Source: Sneathiella sedimenti (GTDB lineage: Bacteria; Pseudomonadota; Alphaproteobacteria; Sneathiellales; Sneathiellaceae). From it: a DNA stretch of 64,000 nt. The position numbers and the translations under genes were made by a program. Positions 7,475 through 17,007 of the stretch are shown piece by piece (the first letter of the stretch is position 1; each line of letters starts with the position of its first letter). The notes beneath the pieces were generated by a model. The model searched no databases and was not told the DNA's origin. It saw nothing but the letters and a program-made list of their open reading frames with translations. The DNA lies in NCBI RefSeq assembly GCF_017313765.1, contig NZ_JAFLNC010000005.1, positions 124,001-188,000 on the forward strand. Direction: 5' to 3'.

Positions 7475-10147
7475 CTAGCCGCGCCGCCACCAGCCGCTGC
7501 GTTTGGGCTTTTTCTCGACGACGGTTTCTTCTGCGGCCTGCTCGGTCACCAGAGTTACGGAAACCGGCTTTTCAGCGACTTCCACTTCCGGGCTTTCCTC
7601 GGCAGGGGCAGGAGAGGCAGGTTCGGAAGGCGTTTCCGCCACGGTTTCCGATTCTACGGGTTCCGCTGCCGGGACTTCCTCTTTCTTGGCTGCTCTCCGA
7701 CGACGGACCGGTGCCTTTTTCGGCGCCTCCGCCTGCTCATCGGTTGTCTCGGTAGAACTCTCCGCCGTTTCCGGTGACTCGCTCGCCTCGTCCTCGGCTT
7801 TCACCTCGTCAGATTTGGGCTTGCGACGGGAACGACGCGGTTTCTTTTCCGCGACTTCCGCAACCTCTGTCTCTTCAGCAGATACAGGGGCATCAGGTGC
7901 CGCAACCGCGTCTGCTTCCGGCGTGACGTCAGGAACGCCTGCAGTCTCGCTCGTCTCATCGACATTTACCGTGGCGGGAATAGCCGCAGCCTCGTCGGAT
8001 CCGTCGGAACCGCTGTTAGTCTCGACGGTGGTTCCGTCCTGTGTCTGCTGCTCCTCGGAGGAGGCATTGCGCGAGCGACGGCGACCGCCGCGTTTGCCAC
8101 GACGACGGCGTTTGGGCTCGCCCGTTTCAACGTCCTCTTCACTGCCCGCAGACGGGGCTGCAGGGCTCTCGCCGGATTGCTCCTCGGCATTTGCTTCCTG
8201 CGGCGCATTCTCGTCACGAGGCTTCCGCCGACGACGGCGCCGACGGCGTTTTGTCGCCGTGCCATCCTCTTCACCCGCAGACTCGCTTGCAGGTTTCTCG
8301 GCTTCCTCTTCATCGATTGTGCCGACGTAGGCAGACGTTACTTCGCGCGTGACTGGTGTCAGATCACCCGGCTTGCCTTTTTCCCGCTCAATCTTGTAGT
8401 CGTTCATGTTAGACATCGGATCAGCTGTGATCAGGATCGTCATGCCATAAAGATTTTCCAGTTCCTGAATGACGGCCCGCTTCTGGTTAAGCAGGTAAAT
8501 TGCCACATCCGTATGAACCGCAACGGTAATTTTCGCGCTTCTTTCGCGCACGCCTTCTTCTTCCAGCGTGCGGATAATCAGTAGCGCCGTCGACTCGATG
8601 GAGCGGACAAAGCCCGAACCACCACAGGTGTGGCACATCGTCGTACTGGTTTCCAGGAAGCTTGGGCGCAACCGCTGGCGTGACATTTCCATCAGGCCGA
8701 ACGGGCTGATCCGGCCGACCTGGATACGAGCACGATCGGATTTCAGGCAATCCTTCATCCGTCGTTCCACCGCGCGATTGTTGCGGTTGTCGTCCATATC
8801 GATAAAGTCGATGACGATCAGGCCGGCAAGATCGCGCAGGCGCAATTGACGGGCAATTTCCTCCGCCGCTTCCAGATTGGTTTTGGTTGCCGTATCCTCG
8901 ACATTGCGCTCCCGCGTGGCCTTGCCGGAGTTGACGTCGATGGAAACAAGCGCTTCCGTCGGGTTGATAACAATATAGCCGCCGGATTTAAGCTGCACTT
9001 CCGGGTGATACATGGACGCAAACTGCTGCTCCACCTGGAACCGATGGAAGAGGGGGATCTTGTCCTTGTAGGGCTGGACCTTTTTCGCATGGCTTGGCAT
9101 CAACTTGCGCATGAAGTCCTTCGCCAGCTTGTAGCCATTATCGCCCTCAACCAGAACCTCGCTGATCTCCTTGTCGTAGAGATCGCGAATGCTGCGCTTG
9201 ATGAGGTTCGCTTCTTCATAGACGCAATGGGGGGCAATGGATTTGAGTGTCAGCTCCCGGATATCGTCCCAGAGACGCATCAGGAATTCATAGTCGCGCT
9301 TGATCTCGACCTTGGTCCGGCTGAGGCCCGCGGTACGGATAATAACGCCGATCCCATCAGGGACTTCCAGCTCGTTTGCGATCTTCTTGAGGCGCTTGCG
9401 GTCCGCAGGATTGCTGATCTTGCGGCTGATACCGCCGCCGCGGCCGGTGTTCGGCATCAGCACGCTGTAGCGGCCGGGCAGGGAGATATAGGTTGTAAGC
9501 GCCGCGCCCTTGTTGCCGCGCTCTTCCTTGACCACCTGCACCAGCAGGATCTGCCGCCGCTTGATCACTTCCTGTATTTTGTAGTTGCGGCGTGGCGGCG
9601 CAACGCGCCGGTCATCGACATCATCCTCACCACCGAGGTTCTCGACAATATCATTGTCGCCCCTGTCAACGACCTCAAGACCGCCGCCCGTGTCATCCGC
9701 ATAGTCGACAACACCGTCATCGTCGTCATCGTCGGCGTGAGGGGCAGAGTCCGTCATGGCCTCCGTCTCTTCGGCGTCATCGTCATCCGTCGCAGCGGCC
9801 TTTGCATTAACGGCGGTACCGTCAATTTCCGCATCCTCCAGATCGCTCGCTTCCCGTTCGGCCGCAGCTTCCTGTTCAATCAGGACTTCGCGGTCGGAAA
9901 TCGGCACCTGGTAATAATCGGGATGAATTTCATTGAAGGGGAGGAAGCCGTGGCGATTACCGCCATATTCGACAAAAGCCGCCTGAAGGGAGGGTTCTAC
10001 CCGTGTTACTTTGGCAAGGTAGATATTGCCTTTAAGTTGTTTTCTTGAAGCCGTCTCATAATCAAATTCTTCGAGACGGGTACCTTTAACTATTACGACG
10101 CGTGTCTCTTCTTCGTGAGACGCGTCGATCAGCATGCGCGTAGCCAT
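7475..10147 (-). CDS. rne: Ribonuclease E
   Basis: Essential endoribonuclease that starts mRNA decay and matures rRNA and tRNA. The 890-residue product has the order expected: MATRMLIDASHEEETRVVIVKG and an S1-like RNA-binding domain, interrupted by an acidic insertion (residues ~100-180, rich in D/E), the catalytic core with LIVIDFIDMDDNRNNRAVE (catalytic Asp residues), the Zn-link CHTCGGSGFVRS, and a long low-complexity tail. The tail has Arg blocks (KRRRRRRRRKPRD, KRRRRGKRGGRRRSR) that should bind RNA, acidic/Pro/Ala stretches that may hold degradosome partner sites, and a basic end KPKRSGWWRRG. The start has GGAG six bases upstream. A long leader with hairpins precedes it. Confidence 0.97.
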   Translation of the reverse strand: MATRMLIDASHEEETRVVIVKGTRLEEFDYETASRKQLKGNIYLAKVTRVEPSLQAAFVEYGGNRHGFLPFNEIHPDYYQVPISDREVLIEQEAAAEREASDLEDAEIDGTAVNAKAAATDDDDAEETEAMTDSAPHADDDDDDGVVDYADDTGGGLEVVDRGDNDIVENLGGEDDVDDRRVAPPRRNYKIQEVIKRRQILLVQVVKEERGNKGAALTTYISLPGRYSVLMPNTGRGGGISRKISNPADRKRLKKIANELEVPDGIGVIIRTAGLSRTKVEIKRDYEFLMRLWDDIRELTLKSIAPHCVYEEANLIKRSIRDLYDKEISEVLVEGDNGYKLAKDFMRKLMPSHAKKVQPYKDKIPLFHRFQVEQQFASMYHPEVQLKSGGYIVINPTEALVSIDVNSGKATRERNVEDTATKTNLEAAEEIARQLRLRDLAGLIVIDFIDMDDNRNNRAVERRMKDCLKSDRARIQVGRISPFGLMEMSRQRLRPSFLETSTTMCHTCGGSGFVRSIESTALLIIRTLEEEGVRERSAKITVAVHTDVAIYLLNQKRAVIQELENLYGMTILITADPMSNMNDYKIEREKGKPGDLTPVTREVTSAYVGTIDEEEAEKPASESAGEEDGTATKRRRRRRRRKPRDENAPQEANAEEQSGESPAAPSAGSEEDVETGEPKRRRRGKRGGRRRSRNASSEEQQTQDGTTVETNSGSDGSDEAAAIPATVNVDETSETAGVPDVTPEADAVAAPDAPVSAEETEVAEVAEKKPRRSRRKPKSDEVKAEDEASESPETAESSTETTDEQAEAPKKAPVRRRRAAKKEEVPAAEPVESETVAETPSEPASPAPAEESPEVEVAEKPVSVTLVTEQAAEETVVEKKPKRSGWWRRG

Positions 10148-10647
10148 ACTTAGCTCCGTGACTGGATGCCCTTCCTATGAGTAAAAGAACACCAGCCTAT
10201 GTCTGTGGAAATCGTCGGCGCCACGTTTTCAATTGACAAAACGTTTTTCCAACCCGCCAACCGGTCCGGTCTGAGTCTTTGGCTGCCTTAATCCGCCCTC
10301 AACATTGAGGGCTGGGACGATTTCTGTTTCACCTATTTTCACTGCATTGTCTTAAGCGCTGCCATCAGACGCTCCGGGGATTGAAATTTTTCAATGCCTG
10401 CAAAAGCTGTCGATAACGGCGCCGCCCTATCTCATATATATGAGTATGGGACTGACCACAGGAACTCACGTTACTATGATACCTTCAATATGACTGACAT
10501 ACCAAGTGAATAATGAGGGGCGGATAAAAAATATTCCCGATAAAAGAGCGCCATGCATTGATAAGAGGCGCCGAAGTCGTTAATTTAACCCCGTTCGGCG
10601 AACGCGTGGTCGTCAAAACGATATCGTAAAATTTATGTGAACCGGAT
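10148..10647. other. 500-bp divergent intergenic region: rne leader and amiC promoter region
   Basis: No convincing gene. On the minus (rne) strand the region contains a hairpin at 10295-10312 (GCCCTCAA-CA-TTGAGGGC) and a 7-bp stem at 10223-10244 (ACGTTTT/AAAACGT); both would sit in the rne 5' UTR. There is also a perfect 14-bp palindrome CTCATATATATGAG at 10431-10444 and a TTGAAA-TT-TTTCAA dyad at 10381-10394, which could be protein sites for either promoter. In E. coli the rne leader hairpins mediate RNase E feedback; the same role here is an inference. Confidence 0.5.
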
Positions 10648-11850
10648 ATGGATATGGTCAATCGCTTTTTCCGATGTGTCTTGACGGCCTGCCTCTTGGT
10701 TGTCGGAACCGGCTTGTCGGTTCCCGCCGTTGCGGCGCCGACCATCGATGTCTCCTCGGCCCGTCTGGGTCAGCATGAGGACAAGACCCGTTTCGTGCTG
10801 GAACTGAGCGCCGCCCCTCAATATGATGTTTTCCTGCTGGCCGACCCCTACCGGATCGTCATCGATTTACCGGAGCTCAATTGGCTGGCGGACGAAAATG
10901 CGAGCCGCAAGAAGGGACTGGTCGAGAACTATCGATTCGGGCTGTTCAAGAAAGATACCTCCCGCGTCGTACTGGATGTAGGCCGGCCGGTAAAAATCCT
11001 CCGGACGGTGGTTCTGCCGCCGTCCTCGGGCAAGCCCTACCGGTTCTTCATCGATATTCAGGAAACCGATGACGCAAGCTTCCGGCAGGAACTGGCGGCA
11101 CGACGCAAGCAACAGCAAAACACGCAGGTCGCCATCCTTGCGCCGGAACCAACGCCCACTAGCCGCAAGCATACCATTGTAATCGATGCCGGACATGGCG
11201 GGATTGATCCCGGCGCCATTGGAAAGAGCGGGGTCTATGAAAAGAAGATTACCCTCGGTGTTGCCAAGCGCATGTATGACATCCTGTCGAAGAACAAGAA
11301 GTACAATGTAATCTTGACCCGGGATGACGATACCTTCCTGAGCCTGCGCGAGAGGGTGTCCGTCGGGCGGCACGCCGCGGCGGATCTTTTTGTCTCGATC
11401 CATGCCGATTCGATTGGCCGCCCCAATTTCCGGGGCGCCGCGGTTTATACCCTGTCTGAAAACGCGTCCGATGACGAAGCGGCGGAACTGGCCAAGGCCG
11501 AGAACAAGTCCGACCTGATCGCCGGTGTCGACATGAGTGTACAGGACGATACGGTGCAGGGAATCCTGATCGATCTTGCACAGCGCGAGACGATGAATTT
11601 TTCGGTTAAGTTTGCCGAGATGATCATCCCGGAAATTGCCAAATCGGGCATGCAAACCCGTGGCCGATCCCATCGTTTTGCCGGGTTTCGTGTGCTGAAG
11701 GCACCGGACGTACCCTCCGTTCTGGTCGAGCTTGGGTATCTGTCGAACAGTGAAGATGAGAAAATCCTGAAATCAAGCTCGGGACAACATCGTCTGGCGC
11801 AAGCCATTGCCAATGCAATCGACCGGTATTTTGAAACGGTTGATCCCTGA
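10648..11850 (+). CDS. amiC: N-acetylmuramoyl-L-alanine amidase with AMIN domain (AmiC type)
   Basis: Periplasmic zinc amidase that cuts the bond between MurNAc and the stem peptide, needed for daughter-cell separation. The 400-residue product has a signal peptide (residues 1-30, ending AVAA), an AMIN domain (~35-130) for septal peptidoglycan targeting, a linker, and an Amidase_3 domain (~170-398). Zinc and catalytic residues are visible: His183 in IDAGHGG, Glu198 in GVYEKKITL, His252 in SIHADS and Glu361 in VLVELGYLSN. An ATG six bases downstream (10654) is an equally possible start. PBP1a follows on the same strand, so synthesis and hydrolysis of the wall are encoded side by side. Confidence 0.94.
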   Translation: MDMVNRFFRCVLTACLLVVGTGLSVPAVAAPTIDVSSARLGQHEDKTRFVLELSAAPQYDVFLLADPYRIVIDLPELNWLADENASRKKGLVENYRFGLFKKDTSRVVLDVGRPVKILRTVVLPPSSGKPYRFFIDIQETDDASFRQELAARRKQQQNTQVAILAPEPTPTSRKHTIVIDAGHGGIDPGAIGKSGVYEKKITLGVAKRMYDILSKNKKYNVILTRDDDTFLSLRERVSVGRHAAADLFVSIHADSIGRPNFRGAAVYTLSENASDDEAAELAKAENKSDLIAGVDMSVQDDTVQGILIDLAQRETMNFSVKFAEMIIPEIAKSGMQTRGRSHRFAGFRVLKAPDVPSVLVELGYLSNSEDEKILKSSSGQHRLAQAIANAIDRYFETVDP

Positions 11851-11921
11851 ATTGGATGTGATCAGGGACCGGATTTCCGAAAAGTCATATTTTCTGCCTG
11901 AAAAAAACCGAATCTGTTCTA

Positions 11922-11940
11922 TATTCACAGAATGAATATG
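11922..11940. promoter_or_regulatory. Dyad ATATTC-N7-GAATAT upstream of PBP1a
   Basis: A 6-bp inverted repeat with a 7-base spacer lies 22 bases before the PBP1a start. The region is AT-rich and may simply belong to the promoter. No regulator is identified. Confidence 0.3.
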
Positions 11941-11961
11941 TATTTTGAGATTAGTTAGCTT

Positions 11962-14400
11962 ATGAATCGCTTTGCGAAATTTCTCTTTCTCTGCTTTGCC
12001 CTGGTGATTTTCTTCGGAGTCATTGCCGTCGGAGCGGTTGGCTACGGCCTTTATCACTTTGGCAAGGGACTGCCGGAATATGACCAGCTCACCGAGTATG
12101 AGCCGCCGGTAATGACGCGCGTCCATGCCGCGGATGGCAGCTTGATTGCGGAATATGCGACTCAAAGGCGTCTGTTCGTGCCCATCGAGACCATCCCGGA
12201 ATTCGTCAAGCAGGCCTTCATCGCGGCGGAGGACCAGGACTACTACGACCATCCCGGTGTCGATTTTAAGGGCATTGCCCGCGCGGCCATCACAAATCTC
12301 AAGAATATAGGCATGGGGCGCCGGCCAGTAGGCGCCTCCACCATTACGCAGCAGGTGGCGAAAAACATGCTGCTGACGAATGAAGTGTCCTATGAACGCA
12401 AGGCCAAGGAAGCCATTCTGGCGATGCGGATCAATCGCGCCCTCAGCAAGGACCAGGTGCTGGAGCTGTATCTCAATGAAATCTATCTCGGCCATCGCGC
12501 CTATGGCGTGGCGGCGGCAGCGCTCTATTATTTCGACAAGCCGCTGGATCGCCTGACCATTGCCGAGGCGGCCTATCTGGCCGCCCTTCCCAAAGCCCCC
12601 AACAACTACAACCCGTTCCGTTATCCTGAACGCGCGGTTCAGCGCCGCAATTATGTCATCGGCCGGATGCTGGAAGATAACTATATCACCCCGGAGCAGG
12701 CGGACGAGGCTCTCGCGATGCCGCTTCTCGCCCGCAAGGGGGGGGATGCCGAGGTTATCCAGGCCGAATGGTTTGTCGAGCAGGTCCGGCGCGAGCTTTA
12801 CGACGTCTATGGCGAGAAAGCGCTCTATGATGGCGGTCTGTCGGTGCGCACCACCATGCAGACATCGATGCAGCAGATTGGCGAACAGGCGTTGCGCAAC
12901 GGGCTTCGCACATATGACCGCCGGCACGGGTGGCGCGGACCGCTCTCAACGATTGAGGTCGGCGAGGACTGGACTGTCCGGCTGATTCAGTTTCCGCGGC
13001 CCAAAGGTCTTGGCGACTGGTATATCGCGGTCGTGCTGGAGCTGGATAAGGAAGCCGCCACAATCGGCTTTCCCGATACCTCGAAAGGCCGCATCCTGCT
13101 GGAGGATATGACCTGGGCCCGCAAATTTATCGATGAGGACAAGAAGGGGCCGGCCATCAAGCAGCCGTCCGATGTCGTCAAGGTGGGGGATATCATTGCG
13201 GTCGCCCCCAAGGAAGGGGCGAAAGCGACGGAAAAGCTGTTCAGCCTCGAACAGATTCCGAAAGTTTCCGGTGGTCTTGTCGCGATGGATCCGCATACCG
13301 GTCGCGTGTATGCCATTGTTGGCGGTTGGAGCCCGGAATCGTCAGAGTTCAATCGCGCAGTACAGGCCTATCGCCAGCCCGGTTCCGCCTTCAAGCCCTT
13401 TGTCTACGCCGCGGCACTCGATAATGGCTTTACGCCTGCGGACAAGGTGATGGACGGCCCCTTCGTGCTGACCCAGCCAAACGGGGACCGCTGGAAACCG
13501 TCCAACTACACCAACCGCTTCTACGGGCCGAGCACGCTCCGTCTTGGCATTGAAAAATCGCGGAACCTGATGACCGTGCGGCTTGCCCGCGCCATCGGCA
13601 TGGACCCGATTGTCGATTATGCCCGGCGCTTTGGCATTACAGACAACCTGATGCCGGCTCTGTCCATGTCGCTTGGCGCCGGCGAGACGACCCTGCTGAA
13701 GCTCACCACGGCCTATGCGGAACTGGTCAATGGCGGCAAGAAAATCACCCCGACCTTGATCGACCGGGTACAGGATCGCCGCGGCAAGACGATATACCGT
13801 CATGACAAGCGCCCCTGTGAGGGCTGCAATGTAGAGGCCTGGAACGGCCAGGAGGAACCGCAGCTTCCGGATAATCGCGAGCAGATCCTGCCGGCGACAA
13901 CCGCCTATCAGGTCGTCTCCATGCTCGAAGGCGTGGTTGAGCGGGGCACCGGACGGGCCGTCAGCGTGATCGGCAAGCCGCTCGCCGGCAAGACCGGCAC
14001 CACCAACGATGCCAACGATACCTGGTTCATGGGGTTCTCGCCCGATCTCGCGGTCGGCATCTATGTCGGCTTTGATACACCGCAAAGCCTTGGCCAGAAA
14101 GAAGGGGGGGCGTCCGTTGCCGCGCCAATATTCCGCGATTTCATGGCCGAGATCCTGAAAGACCAGCCCGCAACACCTTTCCGGGTGCCCGAGGGTATTC
14201 GTCTTGTCCGGATCAACGGGCAGACTGGCGAGCCGGCCGAACGCGGTGACAAGAATGTCATTCTGGAAGCCTTCAAGACCACGACGAGCAGGCTGACCAC
14301 CAATGGCGTCCTGGATGGATCCGAAAGCGGCATTTCCCCTGTCACCACCGGGACGGTCCCCGAAAAGGCGGTCCGGTCCGGCACAGGTGGGCTTTACTGA
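11962..14400 (+). CDS. mrcA: Penicillin-binding protein 1A, bifunctional class A
   Basis: Inner-membrane enzyme that polymerises lipid II and cross-links peptidoglycan. The 812-residue product has an N-terminal anchor (residues ~6-33), a GT51 transglycosylase domain with catalytic Glu in AAEDQDYYDHPGVD and the GASTITQQVAKN and LNEIYLG motifs, an OB-like insertion (~310-430), and a transpeptidase domain with S475-A-F-K478 in QPGSAFKPF, the SxN motif KSRNLMTV and KTGTTND. The length is typical of alphaproteobacterial PBP1a. The C-terminal ~70 residues are a low-complexity tail. It lies downstream of amiC, 111 bases away. Confidence 0.96.
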   Translation: MNRFAKFLFLCFALVIFFGVIAVGAVGYGLYHFGKGLPEYDQLTEYEPPVMTRVHAADGSLIAEYATQRRLFVPIETIPEFVKQAFIAAEDQDYYDHPGVDFKGIARAAITNLKNIGMGRRPVGASTITQQVAKNMLLTNEVSYERKAKEAILAMRINRALSKDQVLELYLNEIYLGHRAYGVAAAALYYFDKPLDRLTIAEAAYLAALPKAPNNYNPFRYPERAVQRRNYVIGRMLEDNYITPEQADEALAMPLLARKGGDAEVIQAEWFVEQVRRELYDVYGEKALYDGGLSVRTTMQTSMQQIGEQALRNGLRTYDRRHGWRGPLSTIEVGEDWTVRLIQFPRPKGLGDWYIAVVLELDKEAATIGFPDTSKGRILLEDMTWARKFIDEDKKGPAIKQPSDVVKVGDIIAVAPKEGAKATEKLFSLEQIPKVSGGLVAMDPHTGRVYAIVGGWSPESSEFNRAVQAYRQPGSAFKPFVYAAALDNGFTPADKVMDGPFVLTQPNGDRWKPSNYTNRFYGPSTLRLGIEKSRNLMTVRLARAIGMDPIVDYARRFGITDNLMPALSMSLGAGETTLLKLTTAYAELVNGGKKITPTLIDRVQDRRGKTIYRHDKRPCEGCNVEAWNGQEEPQLPDNREQILPATTAYQVVSMLEGVVERGTGRAVSVIGKPLAGKTGTTNDANDTWFMGFSPDLAVGIYVGFDTPQSLGQKEGGASVAAPIFRDFMAEILKDQPATPFRVPEGIRLVRINGQTGEPAERGDKNVILEAFKTTTSRLTTNGVLDGSESGISPVTTGTVPEKAVRSGTGGLY

Positions 14401-14455
14401 TCAGAAAATTCAGATTACCTTCCCGCGAGAAATTTTACCGTTGTTGGAGTGAAGA

Positions 14456-15572
14456 ATGCGTGCAGAACACCAGTCGATAGTCGATGAAATCAAGCAGGGA
14501 ATGGCCCTGCTGAGGAGGTATCTTTGACTGGGAAAATGCAACCCGTCGTCTGGAAGAGCTGAACTCCCTCGTCGAGGATCCCGACCTATGGAATGATGCC
14601 ACCAAGGCACAGGCCCTGATGCGCGAGAGAACCTCCCTTGAAGGGGCGCTCAATGCCTATAACCGCATCAATCAGGAACTGGAAGATAACTGTGAACTTA
14701 TCGCCCTCGCCGAAGAGGAGGAGGATGAGGAAACGGTTTCAGAGGCGGAGGAAAGCCTGAAATCCCTGCTGAGCGAAGTCAATCGGCGGCGTCTGGAAAG
14801 TATGCTGTCGGGCGAAGTAGATGCCAATGACTGTTATGTGGAAGTTCATTCTGGCGCTGGCGGCACCGAATCGCAGGACTGGACGCAGATGGTCCTCCGG
14901 ATGTATATGCGTTGGGCCGACCAGCATGGCTACAAGGTTAAGATTCTGGAAGAAAGCGCCGGGGAAGAGGCAGGTATCAAATCCGTCACCATCGAGGTGT
15001 CGGGTGAAAACGCCTATGGCTGGCTCAAGACCGAAAGTGGCGTCCATCGGCTGGTACGGATCTCGCCCTTTGATTCCAATGCACGCCGCCATACGAGCTT
15101 TTGCTCTGTCGGCGTTTATCCCGTGATCGACGACAATATCGAGGTCGAGATCGACGAAAAAGACCTCCGCATCGATACCTACCGGGCCTCCGGCGCCGGT
15201 GGACAGCATGTGAACCGGACCGAGTCCGCCATCCGTATTACCCATATTCCAACGAATGTGGTTGTCCAGTGCCAGAATGACCGCTCCCAGCATAAAAACC
15301 GCGCAGAAGCGATGAAGATGCTGAAATCACGGCTCTATGAACTCGAGCTGCAAAAGCGCGAGGCGGAAGCGCAGGAAACGCGGGACGGACAGACGGATAT
15401 CGGCTGGGGACACCAGATTCGCTCCTACGTGCTGCATCCTTACCAGATGGTGAAGGACCTCCGCACCGGGGTTGAGAAGGGGAACGCACAAGGCGTACTC
15501 GACGGTGACCTCGATGACTATCTCGCCGCTGCGCTGGCCCAGAAGGTCGGTGGGGAAGAAGACGCGGCCTGA
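14456..15572 (+). CDS. prfB: Peptide chain release factor 2 (with programmed +1 frameshift)
   Basis: RF2 reads UAA and UGA and releases the finished chain. The first 23 codons run from ATG 14456 to an in-frame TGA at 14525-14527; a +1 shift on CTT-T joins them to the main frame at 14526, giving 371 residues in all. The slippery site is the classic one: AGGAGG acts as an internal Shine-Dalgarno, followed by TAT CTT TGA C. In the joined protein the SPF codon-reading tripeptide is at 203-205 and the catalytic GGQ at 248-250. Because UGA is the shift codon, low RF2 raises frameshifting, so the gene regulates itself. A start taken at 14619 would lose ~55 residues. Confidence 0.96.
14508..14528 (+). 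promoter_or_regulatory. prfB programmed +1 frameshift site
   Basis: CTGAGGAGGTATCTTTGAC contains the SD-like AGGAGG three bases before the CTT P-site codon, the UGA at 14525-14527 and a C after the stop, which weakens termination. All elements of the conserved bacterial prfB site are present. Confidence 0.95.
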
Positions 15573-16598
15573 TCACTCGCCGGTAAAGACATGGCGAAGG
15601 GCGTCCGCCGCCTGGTGGACGGCCTTTTCGGCATGCGGCAATAACGCTGTCATCGACATAAAGCCATGCACCATGCTGGGAAAGCGTACCGTTCCCACCC
15701 CGACACCTGCCGCCTGCAACGCCTTGCCATAGCTCTCCGCCTCATCGCGGAGCGGATCAAACCCCGCCGTGATGATCAGGGCAGGGGGCAGTCCCGCCAG
15801 ATCCGGATTGAGCAGCGGAGACGCGCGGTAATCATCCCGTTCGGACGCGTTATTGAGATACAAGTCGCGGTAATCGCGGATGCGGTCATAGGTAAGAAAA
15901 AATCCATCCTCGAACAGCTGATAGCTCTTCGCGGTGAGATGTGCATCCAGCGAGGGATAGAGCAGCATCTGGAAAAACGGCATTGCACCGCCACGCAGTT
16001 TCGCCTGTTGCGCCACTGCCGCCGCCAAACACCCGCCCGAACTGTCGCCGCCGACGGCAACCTTTGCGGGATCAAGACCATAGTCCGCGCCCTGTTGGAC
16101 GGTCCAGTCAAAGGCGGCAATCGCATCATCAACGGCGGCCGGGAATCTGTTTTCCGGGGCCAGGCGATAGTCGACGGAGAGCACGGCGAAACCGCCATAT
16201 TTTGCCAGGCGCGCGCATAGCCCGTCATGGCTGTACAGCGAACCCCGGATATAGCCGCCACCATGATAATAGACAAGAACGGGAAGGGAGGGATCGTCGG
16301 TCGGTTTATACAGCCGGGCCGCAATCGGGCCGAAATCCGCCGGAATTTCAATATCGCGGATAGCCTTAAGCCTTGGCTTTTTCCCGGCCAGAGCGCCCGC
16401 CAGTCGTTCCATATTGGCACGGGTCGTCTCAACCGGCGTGTCACGGACCGGAGTCGCCGTTTTACGGTCGATATCGCAGAGAAGACGAACCTTGCTGTTC
16501 AGTTTCTGGCCATCGATAATGATCGGCTTCAAGCCGTAGCAGAGACTGAAGAAGGACTCGGGCAGGAGCGCGACAAGGGCGAGAATCAATCGCTCCAT
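15573..16598 (-). CDS. Alpha/beta hydrolase, hormone-sensitive-lipase-like esterase
   Basis: A 341-residue esterase of the HSL (family IV) type. The oxyanion motif HGGGY begins at His112, and the nucleophile is Ser186 in GGDSSGGC; the acid Asp is probably in ITAGFDPLRDE and the catalytic His in SMVHGFMSM near the C-terminus. Such enzymes hydrolyse short acyl esters in the cytosol; the natural substrate cannot be told. It is convergent with prfB, with stop codons touching, and downstream of grxD on the same strand. Nothing about the context suggests a specific pathway. Confidence 0.9.
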   Translation of the reverse strand: MERLILALVALLPESFFSLCYGLKPIIIDGQKLNSKVRLLCDIDRKTATPVRDTPVETTRANMERLAGALAGKKPRLKAIRDIEIPADFGPIAARLYKPTDDPSLPVLVYYHGGGYIRGSLYSHDGLCARLAKYGGFAVLSVDYRLAPENRFPAAVDDAIAAFDWTVQQGADYGLDPAKVAVGGDSSGGCLAAAVAQQAKLRGGAMPFFQMLLYPSLDAHLTAKSYQLFEDGFFLTYDRIRDYRDLYLNNASERDDYRASPLLNPDLAGLPPALIITAGFDPLRDEAESYGKALQAAGVGVGTVRFPSMVHGFMSMTALLPHAEKAVHQAADALRHVFTGE

Positions 16599-16639
16599 CT
16601 TATCGGCTCGGAAACTAGCGGATCACGACGCGGCGTAAA

Positions 16640-16978
16640 TTACGCCGACGCCCGGGTCACCTGCTTCTGTTCGAAAATTTCCTGCAACTCGCCGGTTTCG
16701 AACATTTCGCGCATGATGTCACAACCGCCAACGAACTCACCTTTGACGTACAGCTGTGGAATGGTCGGCCACTGGCTGTATTCCTTGATGCCTTCGCGAA
16801 TGGCGGGATCGCTCAACACATCGATGCCTTTGAATTTCACATCGAGATGGGACAGGATTTGAACCGCTGTCGCGGAAAAACCGCACTGCGGGAAGATCGC
16901 GGAGCCCTTCATGAAGAGGACTACATCATTTCCAGAAACTTCCTGGGAAATTCGATCTTTTGTTACTTGATCAAGCAT
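16640..16978 (-). CDS. grxD: Monothiol glutaredoxin (Grx4/GrxD type)
   Basis: A 112-residue CGFS glutaredoxin; the active site is at Cys32 in FPQCGFSATA, followed by the GSH-binding TIPQLYVKGEFVGGCDI region. Proteins of this type carry a glutathione-ligated [2Fe-2S] cluster and pass it on, and they form heterodimers with BolA. The bolA gene lies immediately upstream on the same strand, which supports that partnership. A small palindrome (CGGCGTA-AAT-TACGCCG, 16631-16647) overlaps the stop codon and may define the mRNA 3' end. Confidence 0.95.
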   Translation of the reverse strand: MLDQVTKDRISQEVSGNDVVLFMKGSAIFPQCGFSATAVQILSHLDVKFKGIDVLSDPAIREGIKEYSQWPTIPQLYVKGEFVGGCDIMREMFETGELQEIFEQKQVTRASA

Positions 16979-17007
16979 TTATCGATCCTTCTTAATGTTA
17001 AAACTAA

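Noticed and set aside
8846-10048. 400-codon plus-strand ORF opposite rne
   Set aside because: It mirrors rne codons in the antisense frame, has no ribosome site or recognisable domain, and rne itself is certain.
11773-12927. 384-codon minus-strand ORF opposite PBP1a
   Set aside because: Antisense shadow of a certain gene, crossing the amiC/PBP1a intergenic region.
12560-12985. 141-codon ORF inside PBP1a on the same strand
   Set aside because: Out-of-frame shadow rich in Arg, Ser and Pro; no separate start signal.
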